A stretch of 64,000 bases of DNA from Cyanothece sp. BG0011 (GTDB lineage: Bacteria; Cyanobacteriota; Cyanobacteriia; Cyanobacteriales; Microcystaceae). Where the stretch lies: assembly GCF_003013815.1 (NCBI RefSeq), contig NZ_PRLH01000048.1, positions 1-64,000 on the forward strand, read 5' to 3'. The position numbers and the translations under genes were made by a program. Of the stretch, positions 17,615 through 27,015 are shown one piece after another; position 1 is the first letter of the stretch; the number at the start of each line of letters is the position of its first letter. Below the pieces are notes generated by a model that was not told the DNA's origin, ran no database searches, and saw only the letters and a list, made by a program, of their open reading frames with translations.

Positions 17615-18352
17615 ATGCTTAAACAATCACTACTTTTCCCTTTAAAGATAGCTGCTGGAGCCACACTACTGTTAACCATGGCTCCCTCGTCAGCTAGAGC
17701 TTCTATTCTTTGGGGTCAATCTCAGGGAATATTGGAGGTGGATAATTTTTGGTACGATTCCGATGATAATCCCTGGTACAATGAGGTAACACCATCACTC
17801 TCTATAGTGGGTTTTGACGAAGAGCAACAAGTCACCTTGGATAGACCGATTGGTTATCAGACTCTAAATGAGTGGGATAATATTACAAATCTTTCATATC
17901 TTGAGCCAGGACTGGTGGTTGATAGCCACATGGTTTATTTAGCCAAAACCAGAAGAGAATATGAGGGAAGATGGGAAGCTAGTGCAACCATTAAGTTTTC
18001 AGGGATCATTGTGGGATTAATCGGTGACTCAAGGCTTTTATATCGTGACAACGATTTATTCGCCCCTGATCAAAATAACGACCCACAAACATGGCATTCA
18101 TTAGGACCTGAGTATGGATGGAGTCTTGAAGAACCAGGAGGTTTTCTACCGGGTGATGTAGTAACAATTTTAGATCAACAAACCATTCGAGTAAACTTTA
18201 CGACTCACTCGGCTCTTGATCCTTTACGAGTCTTAACTCTAAGCCCAACCCAGCCTGTGCCTGAACCTTTAACCATACTAGGGGCAGGAAGTGCCATAGC
18301 AATAGGAGGTTTTTTCAAGTCTAAGGTAAAAAACAAAGCTAAAGAAGGCTGA
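17615..18352 (+). CDS. PEP-CTERM surface protein
   Basis: 245 residues: signal peptide (LKIAAGATLLLTMAPSSARA), a mature beta-rich domain shared with the product at 12822-13595, and a C-terminal sorting signal: PVPEP at about 218-222, a hydrophobic stretch LTILGAGSAIAIGGFF and a basic tail KSKVKNKAK. PEP-CTERM proteins are exported and processed by an exosortase, usually in organisms making extracellular polysaccharide; no exosortase gene is in this window. Two terminator-like hairpins follow at 18398 and 18503. Confidence 0.88.
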   Translation: MLKQSLLFPLKIAAGATLLLTMAPSSARASILWGQSQGILEVDNFWYDSDDNPWYNEVTPSLSIVGFDEEQQVTLDRPIGYQTLNEWDNITNLSYLEPGLVVDSHMVYLAKTRREYEGRWEASATIKFSGIIVGLIGDSRLLYRDNDLFAPDQNNDPQTWHSLGPEYGWSLEEPGGFLPGDVVTILDQQTIRVNFTTHSALDPLRVLTLSPTQPVPEPLTILGAGSAIAIGGFFKSKVKNKAKEG

Positions 18353-18397
18353 TTAGGTAAATCTGTTACTTAACTTAATAATAGAGGCTTTCCATAG

Positions 18398-18430
18398 ACC
18401 CTATCTAAAAGTTTGAATTTTAGATAGGGT
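18398..18430 (+). terminator. Hairpin after PEP-CTERM gene
   Basis: Perfect 13-bp stem ACCCTATCTAAAA (18398-18410) with TTTTAGATAGGGT (18418-18430) and a 7-base loop, 46 bases after the stop at 18352. The T-run after it is weak (ttcct), so it may act more as an mRNA 3' stabiliser. Confidence 0.65.
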
Positions 18431-18502
18431 TTCCTATATAGAATAAATAAGTAGCATTGCTTTTTCTATATCATCTTCTAATCTGAAGGTAAGAATTCCC
18501 TG

Positions 18503-18526
18503 AAAGAGGTGATCTCCTCTTTTTTT
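18503..18526 (+). terminator. Rho-independent terminator
   Basis: AAAGAGG (18503-18509), loop TGATCT, CCTCTTT (18516-18522) running into a T-run. This is a standard intrinsic terminator and probably ends the transcript from 17615. The remaining spacer up to metG (18527-18762) is AT-rich and must hold the metG promoter; I see no clear element. Confidence 0.8.
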
Positions 18527-18762
18527 AAAAAGAATAACACAATAATAAGTTATCAACGATAATTGTAACTAGAGTTTACTGCTACTTAAAATGTCTTAAT
18601 ATAAAGGTCTTAAGATTATTTTTATTGGAATGAGAGATATAATTGAGTTAATAATTAAAACATGATACACAATAAAAATAGCTAAAATTAACCCTTAGCA
18701 AATACCGTCCTTAGACCCAATAGACTTTAAGGATAATATTCATTGAAAACCCCTGAGTTTAA

Positions 18763-20370
18763 ATGACAGCAGAAACAACAAAGTCAAGAAAATTTGCTTT
18801 AACCACGCCCTTATATTATGTAAACGGGGTTCCCCACATTGGGAGTGCCTATACCACAATAATTGCCGATGTGATTGGCCGTTATAAGCGATTAATAGGA
18901 GAAAACGTTCTTTTCATTACCGGCACTGATGAACACGGGCAGAAAATACAACGAACCGCCGAAGAAAAAGGACTGTTACCTCAAGATCATTGTGATCAGA
19001 TTGTCGGCAGTTTTCAACAATTATGGCAAAAACTCGATATTCAATACGATCGCTTTAGTCGAACCACCGCCGTTCGGCATCAAGCCATCGTTAAAGAATT
19101 TTTTGGGCGGGTGTGGGATAACGGAGATATCTATCTCGCCCAACAACAGGGGTGGTATTGTGTGCAATGCGAGGAATTTAAAGAAAAACGAGAATTATTA
19201 GAAAACGGTTGTTGTCCTCTGCATCCCAACAAATTAGCAGAATGGCGAGACGAAGAAAATTATTTCTTTAAATTGTCAAAATATCAAACTCAATTAGAAG
19301 CACTCTACGAAAGCAACCCTCAATTTATTGAACCAGTAAGCCGTCGCAACGAGATTCTCAACTTTGTGAATCAAGGCTTACAAGACTTTTCCATATCTCG
19401 CGTCAACCTAGAGTGGGGCTTTCCCATCCCCAATGATCCTAACCATACCATTTATGTGTGGTTTGATGCCCTATTGGGCTATGTGACGGCCTTACTCGAA
19501 CCCGAGGAGGAACCCACCCTAGACAATGCCTTATCCAAATGGTGGCCAATTAATTTACACTTAATCGGTAAAGATATTTTGCGCTTCCACGCCATCTATT
19601 GGCCCGCCATGTTAATGTCGGCCAACTTACCTTTGCCAGGGCAAATTTTTGGTCATGGTTTTTTAACAAAAGATGGACAGAAAATGGGTAAAAGCCTAGG
19701 AAACACCTTAGATCCCTTTGAATTAGTGGATAAATACGGTGCTGACGCAGTGCGCTACTATTTCTTAAAAGAGATAGAATGTGGAAAAGATGGTGATTTT
19801 AACGAAACTCGTTTTGTTAATATTCTCAACGCCGATCTCGCCAATGATTTAGGGAATTTGCTCAATCGAACCTTAGGAATGACTCAAAAATATTGTCAAG
19901 GGTCATTACCTGGGATCACAGCAACAGAATTACCCCAGGAACATCCCCTAAAAACCATAGGCTTGAGCTTAGGGGAAAAGGTGATTCAAGCCTATGAAAC
20001 GCTCAAATTCAATGAGGGATGTGAGGAGATTTTAACCTTAATTCAAGCAGGGAATAAATTCATCGATGAACAAGCTCCCTGGCGTTTGTTTAAAGAAGGA
20101 AAACAGGCCGAAGTGGAAAAGATTTTGTATGGAGTGTTAGAATCAGTGCGGCTCGCTGCTTATTTACTAGCTCCTATTATTCCTAATTTGAGTAGCAAAA
20201 TCTACCAACAACTGGGGTTTTCCGTGGACTTTAATGAAAGCGATCGCTTGAATGAAGTTATTCCTTTTGCTCACCATAGTCAATGGGGGAAACTAGCGGT
20301 TAATCAAGGGTTAGCGAAACCGCAACCCATCTTTGCTAAACTAGATCCTCCCTCAGAAGATAACCCTTAA
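18763..20370 (+). CDS. metG: Methionine-tRNA ligase
   Basis: Class I aminoacyl-tRNA synthetase, 535 residues. HIGH-type motif PHIGSAY (24-30), zinc-knuckle region CVQCEE...GCCPLHP, and KMSKS-type motif KMGKS (307-311) are present. The anticodon-binding helical domain follows. The C-terminal tRNA-binding (Trbp111-like) domain of E. coli MetG is absent, so this is the short form. It is followed after 57 bases by the LabA-like gene, probably on the same transcript. Confidence 0.97.
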   Translation: MTAETTKSRKFALTTPLYYVNGVPHIGSAYTTIIADVIGRYKRLIGENVLFITGTDEHGQKIQRTAEEKGLLPQDHCDQIVGSFQQLWQKLDIQYDRFSRTTAVRHQAIVKEFFGRVWDNGDIYLAQQQGWYCVQCEEFKEKRELLENGCCPLHPNKLAEWRDEENYFFKLSKYQTQLEALYESNPQFIEPVSRRNEILNFVNQGLQDFSISRVNLEWGFPIPNDPNHTIYVWFDALLGYVTALLEPEEEPTLDNALSKWWPINLHLIGKDILRFHAIYWPAMLMSANLPLPGQIFGHGFLTKDGQKMGKSLGNTLDPFELVDKYGADAVRYYFLKEIECGKDGDFNETRFVNILNADLANDLGNLLNRTLGMTQKYCQGSLPGITATELPQEHPLKTIGLSLGEKVIQAYETLKFNEGCEEILTLIQAGNKFIDEQAPWRLFKEGKQAEVEKILYGVLESVRLAAYLLAPIIPNLSSKIYQQLGFSVDFNESDRLNEVIPFAHHSQWGKLAVNQGLAKPQPIFAKLDPPSEDNP

Positions 20371-20427
20371 CAACTGAAAAAATTAACATTTTTTCTATTT
20401 TTGTATTGAAAACAACCACTATTTACG

Positions 20428-21105
20428 ATGAAATACAAACCCGAACTCACAAATAACTTTCATACTCCCTCCTTTTTCGACGAGCAAAGAGGCTTATCAG
20501 CCATGTATGATGACTTTGAAGATGATTCAATTTTTTCCCCAGAACAAGTTTTAGAAAATCGCGGTAGAGTTGCCATTTTTATTGATGGCTCGAATCTATT
20601 TTACGCCGCATTACAATTAGGCATTGAAATTGATTATACCAAGCTACTTTATCGTTTAACCGAAGGCTCTCGCCTTCTCAGAGCGTTTTTCTACACAGGA
20701 GTGGATCGCACCAACGAAAAACAACAGGGGTTCTTGTTGTGGATGAGACGGAATGGTTATCGAGTCATTGCCAAAGACTTAGTCCAATTGCCCGATGGCT
20801 CCAAAAAAGCTAATTTAGACGTAGAAATTGCTGTGGACTTAATGGCCCTAGTGGGTTCTTATGATACGGCTATCATTGTGAGTGGAGATGGAGACTTAGC
20901 CTATGCGGCCGACTCCGTTAGTTATCGTGGGGCCCGCATCGAAGTGGTCAGCTTGCGATCGATGACCAGCGATAGTCTAATTAATGTAGCCGATCGTTAC
21001 ATCGATCTCGATCAAATTAAAGAGGATATTCAAAAAACCCGTAAGCCCAACATATCCTATAACAGTTACTCTAGTGTGGGAATGGTTGAACAGAACAACC
21101 CTTAA
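20428..21105 (+). CDS. LabA-like NYN-domain protein
   Basis: 225 residues. NYN (PIN-like) nuclease fold: VAIFIDGSNLFYAA (Asp near 53), KKANLDVEIAVDLMAL, and IIVSGDGDLAYAADSVSYRG supply the conserved acidic residues. In Synechococcus, LabA is needed for negative feedback of KaiC on clock-controlled expression; other members are uncharacterised and may be RNases. The N-terminal ~45 residues are acidic and specific to this subgroup. Whether this is LabA itself or a paralogue cannot be decided here. Confidence 0.85.
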   Translation: MKYKPELTNNFHTPSFFDEQRGLSAMYDDFEDDSIFSPEQVLENRGRVAIFIDGSNLFYAALQLGIEIDYTKLLYRLTEGSRLLRAFFYTGVDRTNEKQQGFLLWMRRNGYRVIAKDLVQLPDGSKKANLDVEIAVDLMALVGSYDTAIIVSGDGDLAYAADSVSYRGARIEVVSLRSMTSDSLINVADRYIDLDQIKEDIQKTRKPNISYNSYSSVGMVEQNNP

Positions 21106-21294
21106 GTTGGGACATAGAAAAAGGGTAGGAAAAATCAGAAGGGGATGCATTGACCCTTCCTTGATGCTTCCTCAACCCTATTTATCGAAACATTGTGCCT
21201 TGAAAACTTAGTTTAATGGGTTATTAATTACATAACCTATTTAAACAAGCTTAATGATCATATTGTTGCAAAAATTGAGCAAATACAGACTATT

Positions 21295-21972
21295 TTATAG
21301 TCTATTTCTTTGGTATTCAATCAATGCTTGTTTAATAGAGGGGTTATTAGGATCATTGTAAGGAATACGAGTTATTTCTTCGTAACCATATTGATAAAAT
21401 TGTGATAATTCCCTTTCGGAAACCCCCCAAGGAGGTCCATCGGGACTGTCTTCTGTCTCTCGAAGACGAGTCACAATTAAGAGGGTTCCTTTTGGTTTTA
21501 ATAAGGTTGCGATCGCCTCTATCACTTCTTGTCTAATACTAATAGGTAATGCTTGAATCGTTCGAGATTCAAAAATAAGATCAAAGCTATTTTTCCAGCT
21601 ATCATCTAATTGTAATAAATCAGCCACTAAGTAATTAACAGAACTATTATTAAAGCGTTTGTTGCACCATTCAATTGATGAGGGTGCAATATCAAAAGCG
21701 GTTACATTAGCTCCTTTTTTGGCTAAAAATTCACTATCATCCCCTAAACCACAACCGATCACTAAGGCTTTTTTATTCGTTATATCTGTCCCTTTTAACC
21801 AGTTTTCTAAACAAGGATGAGGCTGCATTTTTGCCCAAGGAACTTCTTCGGGGTTTCCTAATGCGTCGGTATAGATAACCTCAAACCATCCCGTAAAGTC
21901 ATCTTTTTTATGATAGTCTAGGGCTAAGTTTTGAACTTTTTGACGTAATTGGTTTAGTTTTTCTTCATTCAT
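21295..21972 (-). CDS. Class I SAM-dependent methyltransferase (TPMT-like)
   Basis: 225 residues. KKALVIGCGLGDDSEFLAKKGANVTAFDIAPSSIEW is a complete SAM-binding motif I/II; FDLIFESRTIQALP and TLLIVTRLRETED follow as motifs post-I to III. The aromatic N-terminus (FTGWFEVIYTDALG) recalls the thiopurine/thiol methyltransferase group, so a small-molecule thiol or halide acceptor is possible. Single gene, with a tandem repeat just upstream (22011-22096). Confidence 0.8.
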   Translation of the reverse strand: MNEEKLNQLRQKVQNLALDYHKKDDFTGWFEVIYTDALGNPEEVPWAKMQPHPCLENWLKGTDITNKKALVIGCGLGDDSEFLAKKGANVTAFDIAPSSIEWCNKRFNNSSVNYLVADLLQLDDSWKNSFDLIFESRTIQALPISIRQEVIEAIATLLKPKGTLLIVTRLRETEDSPDGPPWGVSERELSQFYQYGYEEITRIPYNDPNNPSIKQALIEYQRNRL

Positions 21973-22010
21973 AATTATTTATTATAGTGCTACCCACGCT
22001 TGGAATGGCC

Positions 22011-22096
22011 AAGGGTTCTCCCCCTAACAAAAGGGGGAGTTAGAGGGGGTGGCAAGGGTTCTCCCCCTAACAAAAGTGGGAGTTAGAGGGGGTGGC
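22011..22096. repeat. Two tandem copies of a 43-bp palindromic repeat
   Basis: Units 22011-22053 and 22054-22096 differ at one base (aaaaggggg against aaaagtggg). Each holds nested complementarity: CCCCCTAAC with GTTAGAGGGGG, and CCCCCT with AGGGGG. A partial third copy (aagggt) follows. This is a small-scale duplication of a dispersed palindrome in a gene-free spacer. Confidence 0.85.
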
Positions 22097-22249
22097 AAGG
22101 GTAAGCTGTAAAAAGGTTTCAGGATTGGGAAATGTCCTAAACTTAATGCGTAGGGCTATATTAAGCTAAGTAATTGATTTTAAGGTTGACAAAAAATAGA
22201 AAGATTTTCAAACCGTTTAAAATAGACTTTTACTTTGCCCACCTTACTA

Positions 22250-23230
22250 TTATAAATCATAACTTCTCAATTCTAAATCTGACTTTAGCCATTGTTTGAT
22301 CGCTTTAGTTACTTCATTATCGAGGGGGCGTTTCATAGCGGTTACAAAATCTTCGTCGGGGTTTCCTAAGCGTCGAAAACTATGATCTAACCCTGGAAAA
22401 ATATAAGTTGTTACTTGGGTATTTCCTGCTTGTTTTAACGCTTCTGCTGCTAATAATGCTTCTGTGTATGGAGTATTATGATCGAGTTCTCCATGTAATA
22501 ATAAAACAGGACAGTTTATGTTAGAAATGAATTCATAAGGTGGGTGATCGTAGTGTTGTTTCCAGAGAGGAAGATAAAAGTTTTTTGACCAGGTTTCATC
22601 TCCTAACTTAAAATAAGTTTCTCCTTGTTTAATCTTATTCCATAATTCATCAGTTTTTAGATAAACCCAATACATTAAAGGAAAGGTATGCTTAAAATTT
22701 TCAATGGCATCTTGTTCCAATTTCCAAAAATTATCCCGTTGCCAAAATAAGATATCTTCTAGGTTACGATAAACACCTCCTTGCCAAATATAAAAGGCTA
22801 AATCTAAGTTTTCAGCAGCTAACATTAAGGCAATAACTGCCCCTTCACTTTGTCCTAAAATACCAATTTGGTTATTATCAACGTCAGGTAAAGTTTTTAA
22901 CCATTTGATAGCTTCTCTAGCATCATCCACTAAGTCAAATAAATCAACTGTGTCACAATTTCCTTCACTTTCTCCGCAACCTCTTTTATCATATCTAAAG
23001 GTAGCATAACCTAATTCTTGAAACAATTTTGCTTCATCTTTAAATAAATTTCTTTCAGGTAAAGCAACAGGGAACCAGTCTTTTTTTGAATTATCTAAAT
23101 TTCCATCACGAGTTTGCGGAAACGAACCCCCAATCAATAAACAAACAGGAGGTTTATCAATCCCATCAGGTAAAGTTAATGTTCCTTCTATTTTGGTATT
23201 TTTTGAAGTAAAGTATGTATTTCTTTCCAT
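22250..23230 (-). CDS. Alpha/beta-fold hydrolase (DUF/peptidase S9-like esterase)
   Basis: 326 residues, cytoplasmic. Catalytic triad: Ser128 in the nucleophile elbow GILGQSEGAV, Asp in LLLHGELDHNTPY (about 264) and His in FPGLDHSFR (about 301). The oxyanion segment VCLLIGGSFPQTRDG and FRYDKRGCGESEG match bacterial esterases and acyl-peptide hydrolase-like proteins. An insertion of about 80 residues rich in Trp and Tyr (about 140-225) forms a lid. The natural substrate is unknown. Confidence 0.85.
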   Translation of the reverse strand: MERNTYFTSKNTKIEGTLTLPDGIDKPPVCLLIGGSFPQTRDGNLDNSKKDWFPVALPERNLFKDEAKLFQELGYATFRYDKRGCGESEGNCDTVDLFDLVDDAREAIKWLKTLPDVDNNQIGILGQSEGAVIALMLAAENLDLAFYIWQGGVYRNLEDILFWQRDNFWKLEQDAIENFKHTFPLMYWVYLKTDELWNKIKQGETYFKLGDETWSKNFYLPLWKQHYDHPPYEFISNINCPVLLLHGELDHNTPYTEALLAAEALKQAGNTQVTTYIFPGLDHSFRRLGNPDEDFVTAMKRPLDNEVTKAIKQWLKSDLELRSYDL

Positions 23231-23352
23231 AATTATGTTCTAATAAAGAGCGATGAAAAGAACTAACTTGTCTTATTAATTATATTATCAAAATAATGAT
23301 TCAAATATTGGTGGACTTGTTTATGTTAGAAGATCATCATCAGTAAATTACT

Positions 23353-23511
23353 GTTTGAGTGGGATCACAAAAAAACAGAATTAATCAAAAAAAGCATGGT
23401 GTTTCTTTTGAAGAGGCAAAAACCGTATTTTATGATGATAACTCCATTCAATTTTGGGATGATGACTATACTCAGATATAGCACTCCGAATGAGGGAATG
23501 AGTAATATTAT
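23353..23511 (+). pseudogene. Relic of a BrnT-family toxin gene
   Basis: The translation starts FEWDHKK in one frame and continues in the next frame as NRINQKKHGVSFEEAKTV FYDDNS, then FWDDDYTQI, a TAG at 23479, and HSE followed by TGA. FEWD..K...N..KHGVSFEEA..VFYD and the later HSE are the BrnT (DUF497) toxin signature. One missing base in the A-run at 23368-23374 explains the frame change, and two in-frame stops follow. No BrnA antitoxin is visible. The gene is broken and was presumably lost from a former BrnT/BrnA pair. Confidence 0.72.
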
Positions 23512-23618
23512 TTCTTAAGCTTATTAAGATCATAACAAAAAGAAGCTACTGTTATTATATAATAACTAACAGGTCTAAGTTAATAGCATCCTAAAGTCCT
23601 TTTATTATTACCCGTCTT

Positions 23619-26186
23619 ATGAATCTGAAAAACTTTGATAGCGAAAATAATAACCGTAAATTTGAATTACCCGGTGCTAAACCCCATTATAATCCCGATC
23701 GCTACGGACAAGTTAATCATATTTTCCTCGATTTAACCCTAGATATTCCTAATCAAAGCTTTACAGGAAATTGCGCGATTACGTTAACCCCTGTCCGTTC
23801 CGGTATTAATCAATTAATTTTAGATGCAGTTGATTTAAACATCAATTCTGTTTTCATCAACACAGTCAGTCAACCCTTTGATTATGACCAAGAAAAATTA
23901 ACCATTAACCTTCTACAACCTACCCAAGAAAATCCTATTACCATTATCATAAATTATGAAGTAGAAAACCCTCAACGGGGACTCTATTTTATCGCTCCAA
24001 CTGAACATTATCCCCAGAAACCTACCCAAGTTTGGACCCAAGGAGAAGATGAAGACTCACGGTTTTGGTTCCCTTGTTTTGACTATCCGGGACAGTTAGC
24101 AACTTCAGAAATTAAAGTTAAAGTTCCTAACAATTTCATGGCCATATCTAACGGAGAATTAATTAATCAAGAAACCGTTGGCGAGGAAACCATTTATCAT
24201 TGGTCACAAAAACAAGTTCATCCTACTTATTTAATGACCTTAGCAGTGGGAGAATTTAGTGAAATCAAAGATGAATGGAAGGAAATACCTGTTAATTATT
24301 ATGTGGAAAAAGGAAAAGAAGAAGAAGCCAAGTTAAGCATGGGTAAAACCCCCCAAATGATCGACTATTTTTCCGCAAAATTTGGCTATGATTATCCTTA
24401 TCCTAAATACGCCCAAGTTTGTGTTAATGACTTCATCTTTGGAGGGATGGAAAATACCTCAACTACCCTGTTAACCGATCGCTGTTTAGTGGATGAAAAA
24501 GCCCTGAATGATCGACCCTTTACTGAAAGTTTAGTTGCCCATGAATTAGCCCATCAATGGTTTGGTGATTTAGTGGTAATTAAACACTGGTCTCACGCTT
24601 GGATTAAAGAAGGAATGGCTTCCTATTCAGAGGTTTTATGGACAGAACACGAATACGGAAAAGATGACGCTGCTTACTATTTATTAAACGAAGCGAGAAG
24701 TTATTTAGAAGAAGATTCTTCTCGTTATCGTCGTCCCATTGTAACGAATATTTATCGAGAAGCCATTGAATTATATGATCGCCATTTATACGAAAAAGGG
24801 GCTTGTGTTTATCACATGATTCGAGGCATTTTAGGAGAGGAATTATTTGATAAAGCCATTCATCGATTTGTTAATGAAAATGCCCACAAAACCGTAGAAA
24901 CTATCGACTTATTAAGGGCAATTGAAACATCAACCGGTTATAACTTATTATTCCTCTTCGATCAATATGTCTTTCGTGGAGGACATCCCGACTACAAGAT
25001 AAATTACAGTTGGGATAATGATAATAACTTAGCTAAATTAACCGTTACTCAAACCCAAGTAACCGAAGAAAATGGCAATAGTAAAGATAGTTTCGATTTG
25101 AAAATTCCCATCGGTTTCGGCTATAAAAACTCAGCCATGAAAACCTTCACCTTACGGATTCATGAGAAACAACAAACTTTCTATTTTCCCTTAGAAAGTA
25201 AACCCGACTTTATTAGTTTTGACGTTAATAACTACTTTCTAAAAACCGTAGAATTAGACTATCCCATTGCCGAATTAAAAGCCCAATTAAGCCATGATCC
25301 TGACCCCGTTTCTCGCATTTATGCAGCCATTGCTATCGGGAAAAAAGGCAACTTAGAAGCTATTAAAAGTTTAGAAGAAGCCTTGACAAAAGACTCCTTT
25401 TGGGGGGTGAGATTAGAAGCTGCCAAACAGTTAGGGAAAATTTCCTTAGATCAAGCAGGAGAAGCCTTACAAAAAGGGTTATCAGATGATAACGCAAAAG
25501 TCCGACGGGCGGTTATTGAAAGCTTAGGTAAAATCAAAAATCAAGACTGTTATGATACCTTAAAAACCTGCTTAGAAACGGAAGAAAAAAGCTACTACTG
25601 TCAAGCGGCGATCGCCAGAAGTTTAGGGACAATTTTATCAGGGAATTTAAAAGACAAAACCCCAGAAGTCATCGACTTATTAAAAAATGTCTTAGAAACC
25701 CGTTCAGGATGGAATGAAGTGGTAAGATCAGGAGCAATTGGTGGGTTAAGTCAACTAAAAACGAACCCTGATGCAGTAGATGTCATTGTCGAATATACAA
25801 AATTAGGAATTCCTCAAGCTTTACGGTTAGCAGCCATTCGTGCATTAGGTAGTATTTCCACCGGCCAAACCCCCAATAAATTAGAGGAAATCCTAGAGAT
25901 TTTAGACGCTATTTCTCAAGAAACTTTCTTTTTAACTCAGGTGGCTGTCACCATAGCCTTAGGACAAATGGAAACCCCAAAAGCGGTGACAATTTTACAA
26001 GGATTAGCCGATAGAACCCCTGATGGAAGAGTTAAAAGAAAAGCTGAAGAAGCTATCAAAAAAGTCCAGAAAAAATTAGGCTCAGATAAAGGAATTCAAT
26101 CCCTTAGAGATGAACTCGAAAAACTGAAACAAGAAAATCAAGAATTACAAAGTCGGATCGCTAATTTAGAAGCTAAAAATGGTTAA
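23619..26186 (+). CDS. M1-family aminopeptidase with C-terminal HEAT repeats
   Basis: 855 residues. Zinc site HELAH (308-312) with the downstream Glu in WIKEGMASYSEVLW; exopeptidase motif GGMEN (usually GAMEN) in FIFGGMENTSTT. The N-terminal beta domain and catalytic domain reach about residue 540. From about 545 to 815 there are HEAT-like repeats (DPVSRIYAAIAIGKKG, WGVRLEAAKQLGKI, AKVRRAVIESLGKI, PQALRLAAIRALGSI), and the last 30 residues form a leucine-rich coiled coil (LRDELEKLKQENQELQSRI). It trims N-terminal residues from peptides; the HEAT and coiled-coil parts suggest a partner or oligomer. Confidence 0.92.
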   Translation: MNLKNFDSENNNRKFELPGAKPHYNPDRYGQVNHIFLDLTLDIPNQSFTGNCAITLTPVRSGINQLILDAVDLNINSVFINTVSQPFDYDQEKLTINLLQPTQENPITIIINYEVENPQRGLYFIAPTEHYPQKPTQVWTQGEDEDSRFWFPCFDYPGQLATSEIKVKVPNNFMAISNGELINQETVGEETIYHWSQKQVHPTYLMTLAVGEFSEIKDEWKEIPVNYYVEKGKEEEAKLSMGKTPQMIDYFSAKFGYDYPYPKYAQVCVNDFIFGGMENTSTTLLTDRCLVDEKALNDRPFTESLVAHELAHQWFGDLVVIKHWSHAWIKEGMASYSEVLWTEHEYGKDDAAYYLLNEARSYLEEDSSRYRRPIVTNIYREAIELYDRHLYEKGACVYHMIRGILGEELFDKAIHRFVNENAHKTVETIDLLRAIETSTGYNLLFLFDQYVFRGGHPDYKINYSWDNDNNLAKLTVTQTQVTEENGNSKDSFDLKIPIGFGYKNSAMKTFTLRIHEKQQTFYFPLESKPDFISFDVNNYFLKTVELDYPIAELKAQLSHDPDPVSRIYAAIAIGKKGNLEAIKSLEEALTKDSFWGVRLEAAKQLGKISLDQAGEALQKGLSDDNAKVRRAVIESLGKIKNQDCYDTLKTCLETEEKSYYCQAAIARSLGTILSGNLKDKTPEVIDLLKNVLETRSGWNEVVRSGAIGGLSQLKTNPDAVDVIVEYTKLGIPQALRLAAIRALGSISTGQTPNKLEEILEILDAISQETFFLTQVAVTIALGQMETPKAVTILQGLADRTPDGRVKRKAEEAIKKVQKKLGSDKGIQSLRDELEKLKQENQELQSRIANLEAKNG

Positions 26187-26232
26187 AAAAGGGGTCAAAG
26201 TTATGTAGACTACCAAAATTTCACATCAATGT

Positions 26233-26268
26233 AAGGAAGGCAACAAGGAAATTATTCTACCCTTCCTT
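26233..26268 (+). terminator. Possible terminator after aminopeptidase gene
   Basis: AAGGAAGG (26233-26240) pairs with CCTTCCTT (26261-26268) across a 20-base loop, followed by TCCTC. The loop is long and the T-run short, so this is a weak call. Confidence 0.4.
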
Positions 26269-27015
26269 TCCTCTAAATCAGTAAAACCCTAGCTTTTAAA
26301 TTTAATAAAAGGTTACAATCCTTTTTCTCGTAAACCTCTAAAGATAAAGATAGTTTTCCCCTCGATTCTATACCTTTATTCTTAAACCGTATCTTTTGCT
26401 ACACTAAAAAATAATAAAGATGTAAATATTGTGACAAAGCGAGTTTAGTTTCTGACTTAAACCTTTGCTACTTAAGACAGTGATCATTCAAAAAAGACCC
26501 CAAGCTCATTAAGAGACTATATGGCAATAATCTTAGTATTTGGCTAAATTTTTTGAGAAAGTATGGAGATTAGCTTCACAAAAAATGCCAAATTCTACTT
26601 AACTCTTAATGAAATTGAGGACTGACAAACACTATAGAGGTTTATAAAGATGAATATTGCATTGACTACTCATCAAGGCTGGTTGTTGGAAGCAACGAGC
26701 CAAAAAACCGCCGTAAATTGTTTGATTTAAGACTACTCTCACAATAAAGAAAAAATCTGATGATGTTGGTATCAAATGTCACTATTTAAGGGGCATTCTG
26801 AGAAAACTTACTTGAAGAATTATTTCAAGGTGTCAATAAAAGTAAATGCCCTATGTTTTCCGTCGAGATTAACTCAAAGTAGAATATCTCGCCATTAAAG
26901 AATCATAAACTTTTTTCTTGAAAACGCCCATCTGAAGACTGAATCTAACTTCTGCGAACAGAAGTGTCATAGATACGTTCGACTGCTTACCCTAATTTAA
27001 GGAATAATATTTGCC
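26269..27015. other. Long gene-free region upstream of the kaiB homologue
   Basis: No frame with protein-like composition; the longest start-to-stop run is a 26-codon frame at 26650-26730. A neat 7-bp hairpin ACTTCTG-CGAA-CAGAAGT lies at 26948-26965, about 50 bases before the kaiB-like start, with no T-run, so it is more likely a 5'-UTR element than a terminator. The length points to a long leader, an unrecognised small RNA, or a decayed gene. Confidence 0.4.
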
